Positions 7,880-15,802 of a stretch of 47,780 nt of DNA are shown piece after piece. The notes beneath the pieces were generated by a model. The model had not been told where the DNA came from. It ran no database searches and was given only the letters and a program-made list of their open reading frames with translations. Source of the stretch: Limivivens sp034101475 (lineage in GTDB: Bacteria; Bacillota; Clostridia; Lachnospirales; Lachnospiraceae); NCBI GenBank assembly GCA_034101475.1, contig JAXEJQ010000091.1, positions 1 to 47,780 on the forward strand, written 5' to 3'. The first letter of the stretch is position 1; each line of letters starts with the position of its first letter. The position numbers and the translations under genes are program-made.

Positions 7880-8740
7880 CTAATCTTTCAGTTTCGGATC
7901 CAGGGCGTCTGTCAGCCCGTCTCCCACCAGGTTAAAAGCCAGCGAGGACAAAATGATGAAGATTCCCGGGAAAACCAGAAGGTAAGGGGCTGTAAACAGA
8001 TACTGCTGGGCATTGGACAGCAGCGCGCCCCACTCCGGAGCCGGCGGCTGAATCCCCATTCCGATAAAGCTTAAGCCTGCAGCGGAAAGAATCATATCGG
8101 AAATCGCCATGGTCGTATTGACAATAATAGGGCCCATGGCATTTGGCAGCACGTACCGGAAAATGATCCGGGGAGTTTTCGTTCCGTAAGACCTGGCCGC
8201 TTCCACATAATCCTGCTCCGCCACCGTCAGGACAACCGAACGGATCAGACGCACATTTCCCGGGATACAGGAGATGGTAATCGCAATGATCAGATTCCGC
8301 AGATTGGTTCCCAGAGCAGCCACCACAGCCAGCGAAAGAAGAATCGGCGGCACGCACATGAACACATCCACAATCCGGCAGATAATATTATCCACCATTC
8401 CGCCGAAATACCCGGCGCTGGCTCCCAGAATCGCCCCGATCACCAGAGCCATCAGACTGGTGGCTACACCGATAAAGAGCGAATAGCGGGACCCGTGAAT
8501 GACTCTGGCAAACAGATCCCGTCCATACTCATCCGTGCCGAAAAAATGGTTCAGACTGGGGGGCTGGAGCCGGTCCGCTCCCACCTGCTCAATGCCTTTT
8601 GAATAAGGAACAATCAGATCCGCAAAAAGGGCGGTTCCCACAATGATCACCAGAATCACCAGACCAATGACTGCCGTTTTGTTTTTCCGGTAGCGCCGCC
8701 AGAACTCCGCAAGCTGCGCGTGTTTTCTTTTATTAGCCAC
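7880..8740 (-). CDS. Dipeptide/oligopeptide ABC transporter permease (DppC/OppC-like)
   Basis: This is the second membrane subunit of the importer, 286 residues. It has the usual DppC architecture: an N-terminal basic stretch RRYRKNKTA, a first helix VIGLVILVIIVGTALF, the FGTDEYGRDLFARVIHG motif, an EAA loop QDYVEAARSYGTKTPRIIFRY, and the end LVGDGLTDALDPKLKD. I chose the GTG at 8740, which overlaps the dppB stop by 8 bases and has GGAGGG at ideal spacing. The ATG 15 bases upstream contains the ribosome site itself. Translational coupling to dppB is likely. Confidence 0.92.
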   Translation of the reverse strand: MANKRKHAQLAEFWRRYRKNKTAVIGLVILVIIVGTALFADLIVPYSKGIEQVGADRLQPPSLNHFFGTDEYGRDLFARVIHGSRYSLFIGVATSLMALVIGAILGASAGYFGGMVDNIICRIVDVFMCVPPILLSLAVVAALGTNLRNLIIAITISCIPGNVRLIRSVVLTVAEQDYVEAARSYGTKTPRIIFRYVLPNAMGPIIVNTTMAISDMILSAAGLSFIGMGIQPPAPEWGALLSNAQQYLFTAPYLLVFPGIFIILSSLAFNLVGDGLTDALDPKLKD

Positions 8741-9683
8741 GGCTCTTCCCTCCATTCTGGTATTTTGCCTTGATCCGCGGATCAATAAAGGCGTACAGAA
8801 TATCCACCACCAGGATCACAAGGCTGAACAGCACAGCCAGAAACAGCGTGGCTCCCATTACCGTGGGAATATCCTTCTGCCGGATGGCAGTGGTCAGCAG
8901 GGTTCCCATTCCAGGCATAGCAAACACGGTTTCCGCGATAATCGCTCCGCCCAGAGACGCGCCAAAGCTGGTCCCCAGGGTGGTGACCACCGGAAGCAGG
9001 GCGTTGCGCAGAGCATGTTTCCAGATAATCCGGCGGCCGGATGCCCCTTTTGCTTTTGCCGTGCGGATGTACTCCTGACGAACGGTCTCCAGCATGGCCG
9101 ATCTGGTCAGACGCAGAAGACCTGCCGCAGAGGTCATGGAAACAGTCAGCGTAGGCAGTACAAAGTGCTTCAGGCTTCCGGCTCCAAAGGAAGGCAGCAG
9201 CCCCAGCTTCAGGGCGAAGATCAGAAGCAGCATCAGTCCCAGCCAGAACCCCGGGATGGAAGCAAAGACCAGCGCAGTCACCACACAGACATGATCCAGC
9301 ACCGAATACTGGCGCACTGCCGAAAGGATCCCCAGGGAAATGCCGATGATCGAGGAGACGGACATGGAAAGAACCGCCAGAAGCAGGGTATTGGGAAATC
9401 GGGCAATAATATCATTTACAACAGGCTGCCTGCTCTGATAGGAATTGCCCAGGTCAAAATGCAGGACGATGTCGCCGATATAATTCAGGAATCGGACCAG
9501 AAACGGCTGGTCATAGCCGAATTCCGCATTCAGGGCCGCAATATCCTCGGGCTTCGCCGTAATGCCGAGAATAATGGTGCCCGGATCTCCGGGCGTCAGG
9601 GAAAGGATGGTAAAGACCAGAAATGCCACTCCCAGAAGAACCGGAATCATATAGATGAGTCTTTTGATAATGTATTTCGCCAT
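8733..9683 (-). CDS. Dipeptide/oligopeptide ABC transporter permease (DppB/OppB-like)
   Basis: This is the first membrane subunit of the importer, 316 residues. It begins MAKYIIKRLIYMIPVLLG as is typical of DppB, continues with LTPGDPGTIILG and the EFGYDQPFLVRF region, and has an EAA loop QEYIRTAKAKGASGRRIIWKHALRN. The last helix ends in YAFIDPRIKAKY. The ribosome site AGGA lies 12 bases before the ATG at 9683, a weak match, but no better start preserves the family N-terminus. The gene is separated from the binding-protein stop by about 116 bases, the longest gap inside the operon. Confidence 0.92.
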   Translation of the reverse strand: MAKYIIKRLIYMIPVLLGVAFLVFTILSLTPGDPGTIILGITAKPEDIAALNAEFGYDQPFLVRFLNYIGDIVLHFDLGNSYQSRQPVVNDIIARFPNTLLLAVLSMSVSSIIGISLGILSAVRQYSVLDHVCVVTALVFASIPGFWLGLMLLLIFALKLGLLPSFGAGSLKHFVLPTLTVSMTSAAGLLRLTRSAMLETVRQEYIRTAKAKGASGRRIIWKHALRNALLPVVTTLGTSFGASLGGAIIAETVFAMPGMGTLLTTAIRQKDIPTVMGATLFLAVLFSLVILVVDILYAFIDPRIKAKYQNGGKSRG

Positions 9684-9799
9684 ATGAAAATGCCGTCCTT
9701 TTCTTTTCGGTAAAAAAACATTGATGCGGGGGAGCCTGGATGCACTGGACATCCGGCCCCTCCGCACGTTGTTAACAGGTCAACAGAATCGGCTTTGCT

Positions 9800-11296
9800 T
9801 TACCACGCAAAATCGTAAACATAATACTGGCCTTCCAGAACGAATTCCGGGCACTGCAGGTCAGAATTATAAGCATACACCGTCAGCGGATTGCAGAGCA
9901 CCGCGTAGATTGCTTCTTCCTGAGCCTTGCTGAAAATCTGATTAAAGAGCTCCGCTCTCTTTTCCGTATCCGTTTCCTTTGTGGTCTGCTTAAACAGATC
10001 GTCCATTTCCGCGTCGGAGTATCTTGCGTTGTTGGCTGTTCCGATGTAGTCGGTGGTGAAGGCCATCTCCAGCATCTGGGTGTCGCCTTCCAGGGTCATA
10101 TTCAGCGCGGTGATGGTATAATTGCCGCTGGTCAGATCGCCGATGTAGGAGTTAAATTCTTTTACAGCGATGGTGCACTCCAGACCCACCGCCTTCAGGT
10201 CATTCTGGATAACCGTCGCCAGGTTGGAGTATTTTTCTGCTACCAGCATTTCACCCAGATCATAGGGCGTTTCAATTCCGGCTTCCGCCAGCAGGGCTTT
10301 CGCCTTCTCGGGATCATAGGTGTACTGGAACTGATCCTCAGAATAACCGAAGCGCTCTTTGGAGCAGATATTGGAGTTTACCTCCGCCTCCCCGTCATAG
10401 CAGACAGCAACCAGATTTTCCCGGTTAATGGCGTAGTTGACTGCCTGACGTACCTTTACATCATTGAAAGGCGCTTTTTCCAGATTCATGGAAACAAAAG
10501 CGAAACCGGAGGTGGGAACCTCTGCAATGGTAATGGAAGAATTGGCCTGAAGCTGTGCAATGCTTGCGGACTCAATGGAAGCAAAGTTCACTTCACCGGT
10601 CTGCAGGGCAATGGCTTTTGTGGTGGAATCCGGAATGACCTCAAAGGTAATGTCCCTGATGGCAGCGGCTCCCCGGTAATAACCGTCATAAGCTTCCAGC
10701 TTGATATTGCTTCCGTTGGCACGGCTCACAAATTTATACGGGCCGCTTCCCATGGGCTTATTCACAAATTCTTCCGGTGATGCTTCATAATAAGCCTGAG
10801 ACGCGATGTGCGCAGAGCATACACCCAGCAGGAACGGGGAATAAGCGCTTTCCAGATGGCAGACAACGGTATATTCGTCCGTTGCTTCCACGCTCTCCAG
10901 CATGGTTACCTGAGATCCCTGATACTCAGAATCCATGTACATTTCCAGAGAAAATTTCACATCCTCAGCAGTCAGCTGGGTACCGTCATGGAAGGTCACA
11001 TCCTGTCTCAGATGGAAGGTGTAATCCGTTCCGTCTTCACTGATCTCATAGCTCTGTGCAATTCTGGGCTCCGGATCATGGGCTCCGTCAGGATTCATGT
11101 ACATCAGGGTATCATAAATCTGATTCAGAACATCCATCTCCACAGTAGTGGAAAAATCAGAGGGATGGAGGGTGTCAATGTCCGCATCCACGGCAATGAC
11201 GATGTCTGTTTTCCCGGAGGATTCTCCGGCGTAGGCGGTAAAAGCGGCCGCCATACAGGTGCAGGCACATGCCAGCAGTACAAGTGCTCTTTTCAT
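9800..11296 (-). CDS. Peptide-type extracellular solute-binding protein (SBP_bac_5)
   Basis: This is the secreted binding component of the second importer, 498 residues and of normal length for the family 5 (DppA/OppA) group. After the signal peptide it shows the family hallmarks DTLHPSDFSTTVEMDVLNQIYDTL, DGTDYTFHLRQDVTFHDGTQLTAEDVKFSLE, PMGSGPYKFV and VRQAVNYAINRENLV. The signal MKRALVLLACACTCMAAAFTAYAG has no convincing lipobox (the candidate L-L-A-C is very early), so type I cleavage after AYA is predicted. That is unusual for a Gram-positive binding protein, which is normally a lipoprotein. The ATG at 11296 has GGAG at good spacing. The gene follows the amidohydrolase by 16 bases. Confidence 0.92.
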   Translation of the reverse strand: MKRALVLLACACTCMAAAFTAYAGESSGKTDIVIAVDADIDTLHPSDFSTTVEMDVLNQIYDTLMYMNPDGAHDPEPRIAQSYEISEDGTDYTFHLRQDVTFHDGTQLTAEDVKFSLEMYMDSEYQGSQVTMLESVEATDEYTVVCHLESAYSPFLLGVCSAHIASQAYYEASPEEFVNKPMGSGPYKFVSRANGSNIKLEAYDGYYRGAAAIRDITFEVIPDSTTKAIALQTGEVNFASIESASIAQLQANSSITIAEVPTSGFAFVSMNLEKAPFNDVKVRQAVNYAINRENLVAVCYDGEAEVNSNICSKERFGYSEDQFQYTYDPEKAKALLAEAGIETPYDLGEMLVAEKYSNLATVIQNDLKAVGLECTIAVKEFNSYIGDLTSGNYTITALNMTLEGDTQMLEMAFTTDYIGTANNARYSDAEMDDLFKQTTKETDTEKRAELFNQIFSKAQEEAIYAVLCNPLTVYAYNSDLQCPEFVLEGQYYVYDFAW

Positions 11297-11312
11297 AGTT
11301 TTTCTCCTCTCT

Positions 11313-12560
11313 TTATGAGTCCGGCCTCTTTGGCGCAAACTCAATTTCGTGTTTTTCTAGCTTACGATCAGCAGCCAGAAGCTGCTGAAAAGCTCCTTTG
11401 TCCCAGGTTCTGGTTCCCTGGAAAACCTGTCGGATCTTCCGGACATTTTCAATGTCCGCCAGAGGATTCTCCTCCAGAACCACCAGATCCGCATCCATTC
11501 CGGGGGCTATTCTGCCCTTCTGCCCGTCAATCCCCATATATTCGGCCGGTTTGCGGGTGGCCGCACACAAAGCCTCATAGGGTGTCATCTCATAGACCCG
11601 CACCAGACGTTCCAGTTCATCCTGAAGAGAAAAGCCCGGTATCATCCCCGGATAGGCACAGTCGGAGCCTGCCATGATCCGGTCCGAATATTTCAGGAAG
11701 GTCTTTCCCCGGTCAATAATTTTCTGAAAATCCGGCTTCACGCCTAATTTCCGGTAATTGTCCACAATGATCCGGTTCTTTTCCTCCCATTCCCTGCGAA
11801 CGCACTCCGGAAGATCCTGAAAATGCGCCAGATCCGTCATCTGTTTTCCGTTCCAGACGTAGTCCGGAAGGGTTTCACAGACCACATGGGTGGGACAAAG
11901 CCACATCCCGCTCTCTGCCAGGAATCGAATGTCCTCCTCCTTCGCAGGAAGGGAACTGGTATGTTCACAGCAGGAATAGCCTTCCGCAGCCAGCACCTTA
12001 TCATCCAGCTTTTTGCTCATATGGCCGCACATCGGCAGCTTTTCCTGGGCTGCACGCTTCAGCAGATAGCGGTAAAGCGCCGGCTCAATGGAAGGATAGG
12101 TCTTCAGCCATAAAAAATGGTATTTTTTCGTATAGGCAATGGCTGCCTCCGCATCTTCCTCCGTATGGAGGATCACATTTTCATTATCGGGAATGGAGGG
12201 ATCCTCTCCATCGTAAATGGGACCGCTGGAATACAGGTATGGCCCTCTCCGTTTCCCGGCCAGGATTTCATCCCGCCATCTGGCATGAAAGGCGTACCCC
12301 CGCATATTCCGCACGGAGGTAATTCCGCAGGCCAGGAAGAAATCGCCCATATAGTCTGCATCGTAATGAACATGGGAATCCATCAGCCCCGGCAGGATAT
12401 AGCAGCCGGAAAAATCATAGACCGAAGCCCCCTCCGGCACCTCCTCTTCCCTGGTAATCCGCAGAATCTTTCCATCTTCCAGCCACAGATCCGCCCGTCT
12501 GAAAACGGGACCATCCTCCATAGTCAGAAGGGATGCATTCCGCAGAACTGATGCCGTCAA
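11313..12560 (-). CDS. Metal-dependent amidohydrolase, prolidase/imidazolonepropionase-like
   Basis: This is a cytoplasmic hydrolase of the amidohydrolase superfamily, 415 residues. All binuclear-site ligands can be placed: H63 and H65 in DSHVH, a probable carboxylated K153 in WLKTYP, H180 in CGHMSKK, H200 in CCEHTSS, and D300 in MAGSDCAYPG. This set is typical of the subgroup that includes Xaa-Pro or Xaa-Arg dipeptidases and N-acyl amino acid hydrolases. There is no signal peptide. Translation appears to start at a TTG (12560) overlapping the M42 stop as TTGA, with GGGAG about nine bases upstream. Its place between a peptidase and a peptide importer suggests cleavage of an imported peptide-like compound. 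Confidence 0.88.
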   Translation of the reverse strand: MTASVLRNASLLTMEDGPVFRRADLWLEDGKILRITREEEVPEGASVYDFSGCYILPGLMDSHVHYDADYMGDFFLACGITSVRNMRGYAFHARWRDEILAGKRRGPYLYSSGPIYDGEDPSIPDNENVILHTEEDAEAAIAYTKKYHFLWLKTYPSIEPALYRYLLKRAAQEKLPMCGHMSKKLDDKVLAAEGYSCCEHTSSLPAKEEDIRFLAESGMWLCPTHVVCETLPDYVWNGKQMTDLAHFQDLPECVRREWEEKNRIIVDNYRKLGVKPDFQKIIDRGKTFLKYSDRIMAGSDCAYPGMIPGFSLQDELERLVRVYEMTPYEALCAATRKPAEYMGIDGQKGRIAPGMDADLVVLEENPLADIENVRKIRQVFQGTRTWDKGAFQQLLAADRKLEKHEIEFAPKRPDS

Positions 12561-13570
12561 ATTTCAAACTCCCGTCCGGAGAAGGCATTGATCAGATCCA
12601 CACCTGCTTCGATATCCTTCTTCGAAGCTACAGCACTCTGACAGTGAGGATATCTGGTAACAACCACAATGCCGCCCGCCTTGACACCCATACCGGAAAG
12701 ATTCATGCTGGAGGCATCCGTTCCTCCCTGATCAATCACCTCTCTCTGGTATTTGATCTGCTGCTCCTCACAGCAGGAAATCATGGTTTCCACCACGCCC
12801 TCGTCGCAGACGACGGAGGGATCACAGATCTTAATGCCGATCCCTTCATCCAGGGCATTGCTGCCCTCCAGGTCACAGGGATAATCATGGGCCGGGGAAA
12901 TATCCACGGCAATGCCGATATCCGGCCGGATTCTCTCCGCTGCCGCTTTGGAGCCCCGGCAGCCCAGTTCCTCCTGGACGCAGAAAACATAATAAATATC
13001 ATTGGGATAAGTGCCGTCATTTTCCTTCAGGGCTTCCAGAAGCTGATAGCAGCCGATCCGGTTATCCAGAGTCTTGGCACAGACCCGGTCATTGACCAGC
13101 TGGAGATAAGGGCCGTGATAGCCGCACACATCTCCCAGCTTTACATATTTCAGAGCATCTTCTCTGGAAGTGGCTCCGATATCAATATAGAGCTTGCCCG
13201 CTTTATTTCCCGCCTCTTCAATGGGCCCCATACAGCTCACCACGCCATGAATGCCGTTTCGGAACCGCACTCTGCTGTTATAAGCGGAACCAGTCCAGTT
13301 CCAGCCCATATTGCAGACCCGCAGGCGGCCGTCCGCCTCAATGGTCTTCACCATAAAACCGATCTCATCCATATGGGCCGCGAACATGATCTTTCTGGAA
13401 CCCTCGCCTCCCCTGCCCTTTTTCCGGACAATCAGGTTTCCGATGGCATCCGTAAACATTTCATCTCCGTAGGGCGCCGCTTCCTTCTCAATAAATTCCC
13501 GGACTTCTCTCTCAAAGCCCGCCACCCCCAGAAGCTGGGTCAGCTTTTCCAGAAGCTTTTCGTCTCTCAT
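12557..13570 (-). CDS. M42 family metallopeptidase (glutamyl aminopeptidase/endoglucanase M-like)
   Basis: This is a cytoplasmic dinuclear aminopeptidase, 337 residues. The metal ligands and catalytic residues expected for M42 are present: H66 and D68 in AAHMDEIG, bridging D169 in LDNRIG, E200-E201 in QEELG, D223 in AVDIS, and H309 in TRYPHCQS. An ATG 18 bases upstream contains the ribosome site, so the ATG at 13570 with AGGAGAG was chosen. It is the first gene of the nine-gene operon, with the next gene overlapping its stop. M42 enzymes trim short peptides after uptake, fitting the linked importer. Some family members have been annotated as cellulases, which does not fit here. Confidence 0.92.
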   Translation of the reverse strand: MRDEKLLEKLTQLLGVAGFEREVREFIEKEAAPYGDEMFTDAIGNLIVRKKGRGGEGSRKIMFAAHMDEIGFMVKTIEADGRLRVCNMGWNWTGSAYNSRVRFRNGIHGVVSCMGPIEEAGNKAGKLYIDIGATSREDALKYVKLGDVCGYHGPYLQLVNDRVCAKTLDNRIGCYQLLEALKENDGTYPNDIYYVFCVQEELGCRGSKAAAERIRPDIGIAVDISPAHDYPCDLEGSNALDEGIGIKICDPSVVCDEGVVETMISCCEEQQIKYQREVIDQGGTDASSMNLSGMGVKAGGIVVVTRYPHCQSAVASKKDIEAGVDLINAFSGREFEI

Positions 13571-13652
13571 ACAATCTCTCCTAATCATTCACAGATTTTC
13601 CCGCAGCAGTCACCGCACGGTATTCTCTGTTTCTTTTCTCTGCTTTTTTGCG

Positions 13653-13690
13653 TGTTTTGAATCTGTTTTTACATGTTTTGAATCTGTTTT
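13653..13690. repeat. Direct repeat of 17 bp with 21-bp period in the M42 operon leader
   Basis: TGTTTTGAATCTGTTTT occurs at 13653-13669 and again at 13674-13690. The 21-bp period is two DNA helical turns. The repeat lies about 70-110 bases downstream of the predicted -10 of the M42 operon promoter, inside its leader. Confidence 0.7.
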
Positions 13691-13761
13691 GTCTCTGTCT
13701 TTTTCTGTTCTTATCTCTTTCACTTTAAAACGTAATAGTTTAATGCGATAAATTATTGTTA

Positions 13762-13790
13762 AGTTTACCACTTTTTCCAGTTTATTGCAA
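13762..13790 (-). promoter_or_regulatory. Predicted promoter of the nine-gene peptidase/transporter/redox operon
   Basis: The minus strand reads TTGCAA (13790-13785), a 17-bp spacer, then TAAACT (13767-13762). It points to the M42 gene with a leader of about 185 nt. The -35 is immediately next to the palindrome at 13794-13809. Confidence 0.55.
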
Positions 13791-13793
13791 TAT

Positions 13794-13809
13794 GCATTTT
13801 GCAAAATGC
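13794..13809. promoter_or_regulatory. 16-bp perfect palindrome, candidate operator of the divergent GntR regulator
   Basis: GCATTTTGCAAAATGC is a perfect inverted repeat in the divergent region. It lies four bases from the leftward -35 and about 30 bases upstream of the rightward -35. GntR-family regulators usually bind short palindromes next to their own divergent promoter, so this is the best operator candidate. Confidence 0.55.
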
Positions 13810-13837
13810 GTCAAAAGAATCTTTGATCAGCAGCGCC

Positions 13838-13865
13838 TTGACTTTTTCTTCCCATTCGGTAAAAT
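13838..13865 (+). promoter_or_regulatory. Predicted promoter of the GntR-family regulator
   Basis: The plus strand reads TTGACT (13838-13843), a 16-bp spacer, then TAAAAT (13860-13865), about 100 bases before the regulator start. Confidence 0.6.
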
Positions 13866-13873
13866 AGACTTGA

Positions 13874-13918
13874 TGCCAGGATTGTGGGAGTGCGAAGCAC
13901 GGAACAATCCGTATGGCA
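13874..13918 (+). other. Long imperfect stem-loop in the leader of the GntR-family gene
   Basis: Three nested complementary segments occur: TGCCA/TGGCA, GGATTGT/ACAATCC and GTGC/GCAC around a GAA loop. There is no U tract after it, so it is not a simple terminator. It may be an RNA structure in the leader or a second operator. Confidence 0.5.
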
Positions 13919-13972
13919 CCTTTTGACCCCAACATCATAGACTTTAGTAAAACACAAAGGATGACGCATTCT

Positions 13973-14641
13973 ATGGATTTGAATAAAAATACTCTCTCTG
14001 AACAGATCTATCAGATTCTTCGCTCTGATATCCTGTCCCTGAAAATTCCTCTGGGTGAGAAGCTCACCCTGAAAACCTTAAAAGAACGGTTTGAAGTCAG
14101 TTCCACCCCCATTCGGGAAGCGCTCACCCGCCTGAACGAAGAGGGGCTGGTTTGCTATTATTCCAACATCGGGGTCAGTGTCATTGAACCCAATGAAACG
14201 GATTTGAAAGAGCTCTACCAGTTTATGGGGGATCTGGATGCTCTGGCAATTCTCTACACCTCCGGAAATCCCCGGCAGGAGGAGGTTCTGGAAAAGCTTC
14301 AGGAAAATATCCGCTCTACTGCAGTGATCAGGACAAAGGAAAAGCTGACCCCGGAGGAAACTGCCCTCTGGATCAGCCATTCTGACCGCTTTCACCTGAT
14401 TTTTTATGATTTCTGCCGGAACAGCCGCCTGACACTGGCCGCAGAACGGCTTCGAAGCCAGCTCACCATTTTTTCCAATCTTTATGAGACAGAGGATCTG
14501 CCCCAGAAAAGCATTTATGAGTCCCATGCTGCGATCTATGAGGCCTACCGGGATGGCGATTATCAGACTGCTGCTTCCCGGATGCGTTCCCACCTGGAGG
14601 ATTCCCTTCAGTATGCCCTGGAATGCCTGAAAAAAATGTAA
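13973..14641 (+). CDS. GntR family transcriptional regulator, FCD subfamily
   Basis: This is a 222-residue DNA-binding regulator. The N-terminal winged helix spans about residues 5-70, with LSEQIYQILRSDILSLKIPLGEKL and TLKTLKERFEVSSTPIREALTRLNEEGLV typical of GntR. The C-terminal all-helical FCD effector domain includes the metal-ligand-like pattern SDRFHLIFYDFC and the late ESHAAIYEAYRDGD. An AAAGGATG ribosome site fits the ATG at 13973 best; two upstream in-frame ATGs lack one. It is transcribed away from the peptidase/transporter/flavoprotein operon, so it probably controls that operon. FCD regulators usually sense carboxylic acids or amino-acid-like ligands. Confidence 0.92.
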   Translation: MDLNKNTLSEQIYQILRSDILSLKIPLGEKLTLKTLKERFEVSSTPIREALTRLNEEGLVCYYSNIGVSVIEPNETDLKELYQFMGDLDALAILYTSGNPRQEEVLEKLQENIRSTAVIRTKEKLTPEETALWISHSDRFHLIFYDFCRNSRLTLAAERLRSQLTIFSNLYETEDLPQKSIYESHAAIYEAYRDGDYQTAASRMRSHLEDSLQYALECLKKM

Positions 14642-14674
14642 GGCCGCTCTCCAAAGCTGCCTTACACCTTTACC

Positions 14675-14699
14675 GCGGGGAAATCTCCCCGCCTTTTTT
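14675..14699 (+). terminator. Intrinsic terminator of the GntR-family gene
   Basis: GCGGGG-AAATCT-CCCCGC is followed by CC and six Ts on the plus strand, 34 bases after the stop. It lies between convergent gntR and mnmA; the minus-strand side lacks a U tract. Confidence 0.85.
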
Positions 14700-14708
14700 C
14701 TTCTTTTT

Positions 14709-15797
14709 CTATTCCGCACCCAGAATGGTGCCGCCTCCGAACACATAATCTCCGTCATACAGCACCACTGCCTGTCCCGGGGTGATAGCCCTCTGGGGCT
14801 CCCGGAAGGTACATTTGATCCGGTCCTCTCCCACTTTTTCCACAAGACAGGGCGCACCCCTGTGATTGTAGCGGATTTTCGCCGTCAGCTCCCTGGGGGT
14901 CTCCAGGTCCGCCTCCGCCATAAAATTCAGCCTGTCCGCATACAGCGTACGTCGGAAAATATCTTCATTTTCTCCAATCACAACCTCATTGGTCTCCGGG
15001 CGGATCTCACAGACAAATACCGGATGGCCCATGGCAAGGCCCAGCTTTTTCCGCTGTCCGATGGTATAATGGGTAATACCCCTGTGACGTCCCAGGACCT
15101 TTCCCTCTGGTGTTACAAAATTTCCCTCCGGCAGCTTCTTTCCCACAGTCCGGTCAATAAAGCCCGCGTAATCCTGATCCGGCACAAAGCAGATTTCCTG
15201 GCTGTCCGGCTTGTGAGCCACCTGAAGTCCGATTTTTCCGGCAATCTCCCGGATTTCATCCTTGGAGTAAGCCCCCACCGGCATCAGTGTGTGGGCAAGC
15301 TGGTCCTGAGTCAGATTGAAGAGGGCATACGTCTGATCCTTGGCATCCGTCCGTGACCTTTGAATGGCATAGCGTCCATTCTCCAGACGGGCAATTCTGG
15401 CATAATGCCCGGTGGCAATATAATCCGCACCAATCTGCAGGCTTCTCTGCAGAAGAGACTCCCACTTGACGTAGCGGTTGCAGGCGATGCAGGGATTCGG
15501 CGTTCTGCCGGCCAGATATTCTGCCACAAAGTAATCCATAACGTGTTTCCGGAATTCTTCCTTAAAATTCATGACATAATAAGGAATCCCCAGATCCGCC
15601 GCCACACGTCTGGCATCGTCCACCGCGCTTAAGCCGCAGCATCCGCCGTTTTCTTCCTGTGTAAACTCGTCCTCGTCCTGCCAGATCTGCATGGTCACAC
15701 CGATGACCTCGTAGCCCTGTTCCTTCAAAAGATAAGCGGCAACCGAAGAATCCACACCGCCGGACATTCCCACCACGACTTTTTTCTTTTCCCTCAT
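14709..15797 (-). CDS. mnmA: tRNA-specific 2-thiouridylase MnmA
   Basis: This enzyme installs the 2-thio group on U34 of Glu, Gln and Lys tRNAs, using ATP and sulfur relayed from a cysteine desulfurase. At 362 residues it is of standard length. The PP-loop SGGVDSS is at residues 12-18. The catalytic Cys pair is visible as C103 (TPNPCIACNRYVKW) and C203 (SQEICFVPDQDY). The C-terminal beta-barrel end reads ITPGQAVVLYDGDYVFGGGTI. I chose the ATG at 15797; a TTG nine bases upstream overlaps the NifU stop and is an alternative. It closes the rrf2-nifS-nifU-mnmA operon, which supplies its sulfur donor. Confidence 0.97.
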   Translation of the reverse strand: MREKKKVVVGMSGGVDSSVAAYLLKEQGYEVIGVTMQIWQDEDEFTQEENGGCCGLSAVDDARRVAADLGIPYYVMNFKEEFRKHVMDYFVAEYLAGRTPNPCIACNRYVKWESLLQRSLQIGADYIATGHYARIARLENGRYAIQRSRTDAKDQTYALFNLTQDQLAHTLMPVGAYSKDEIREIAGKIGLQVAHKPDSQEICFVPDQDYAGFIDRTVGKKLPEGNFVTPEGKVLGRHRGITHYTIGQRKKLGLAMGHPVFVCEIRPETNEVVIGENEDIFRRTLYADRLNFMAEADLETPRELTAKIRYNHRGAPCLVEKVGEDRIKCTFREPQRAITPGQAVVLYDGDYVFGGGTILGAE

Positions 15798-15802
15798 AGT
15801 GA

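Noticed and set aside
13610..13804. 64-codon minus-strand frame with KTDSKH repeats upstream of the M42 gene
   Set aside because: It has no ribosome site, begins inside the palindrome and covers the predicted promoter; the peptide repeat just reflects the 21-bp DNA repeat.
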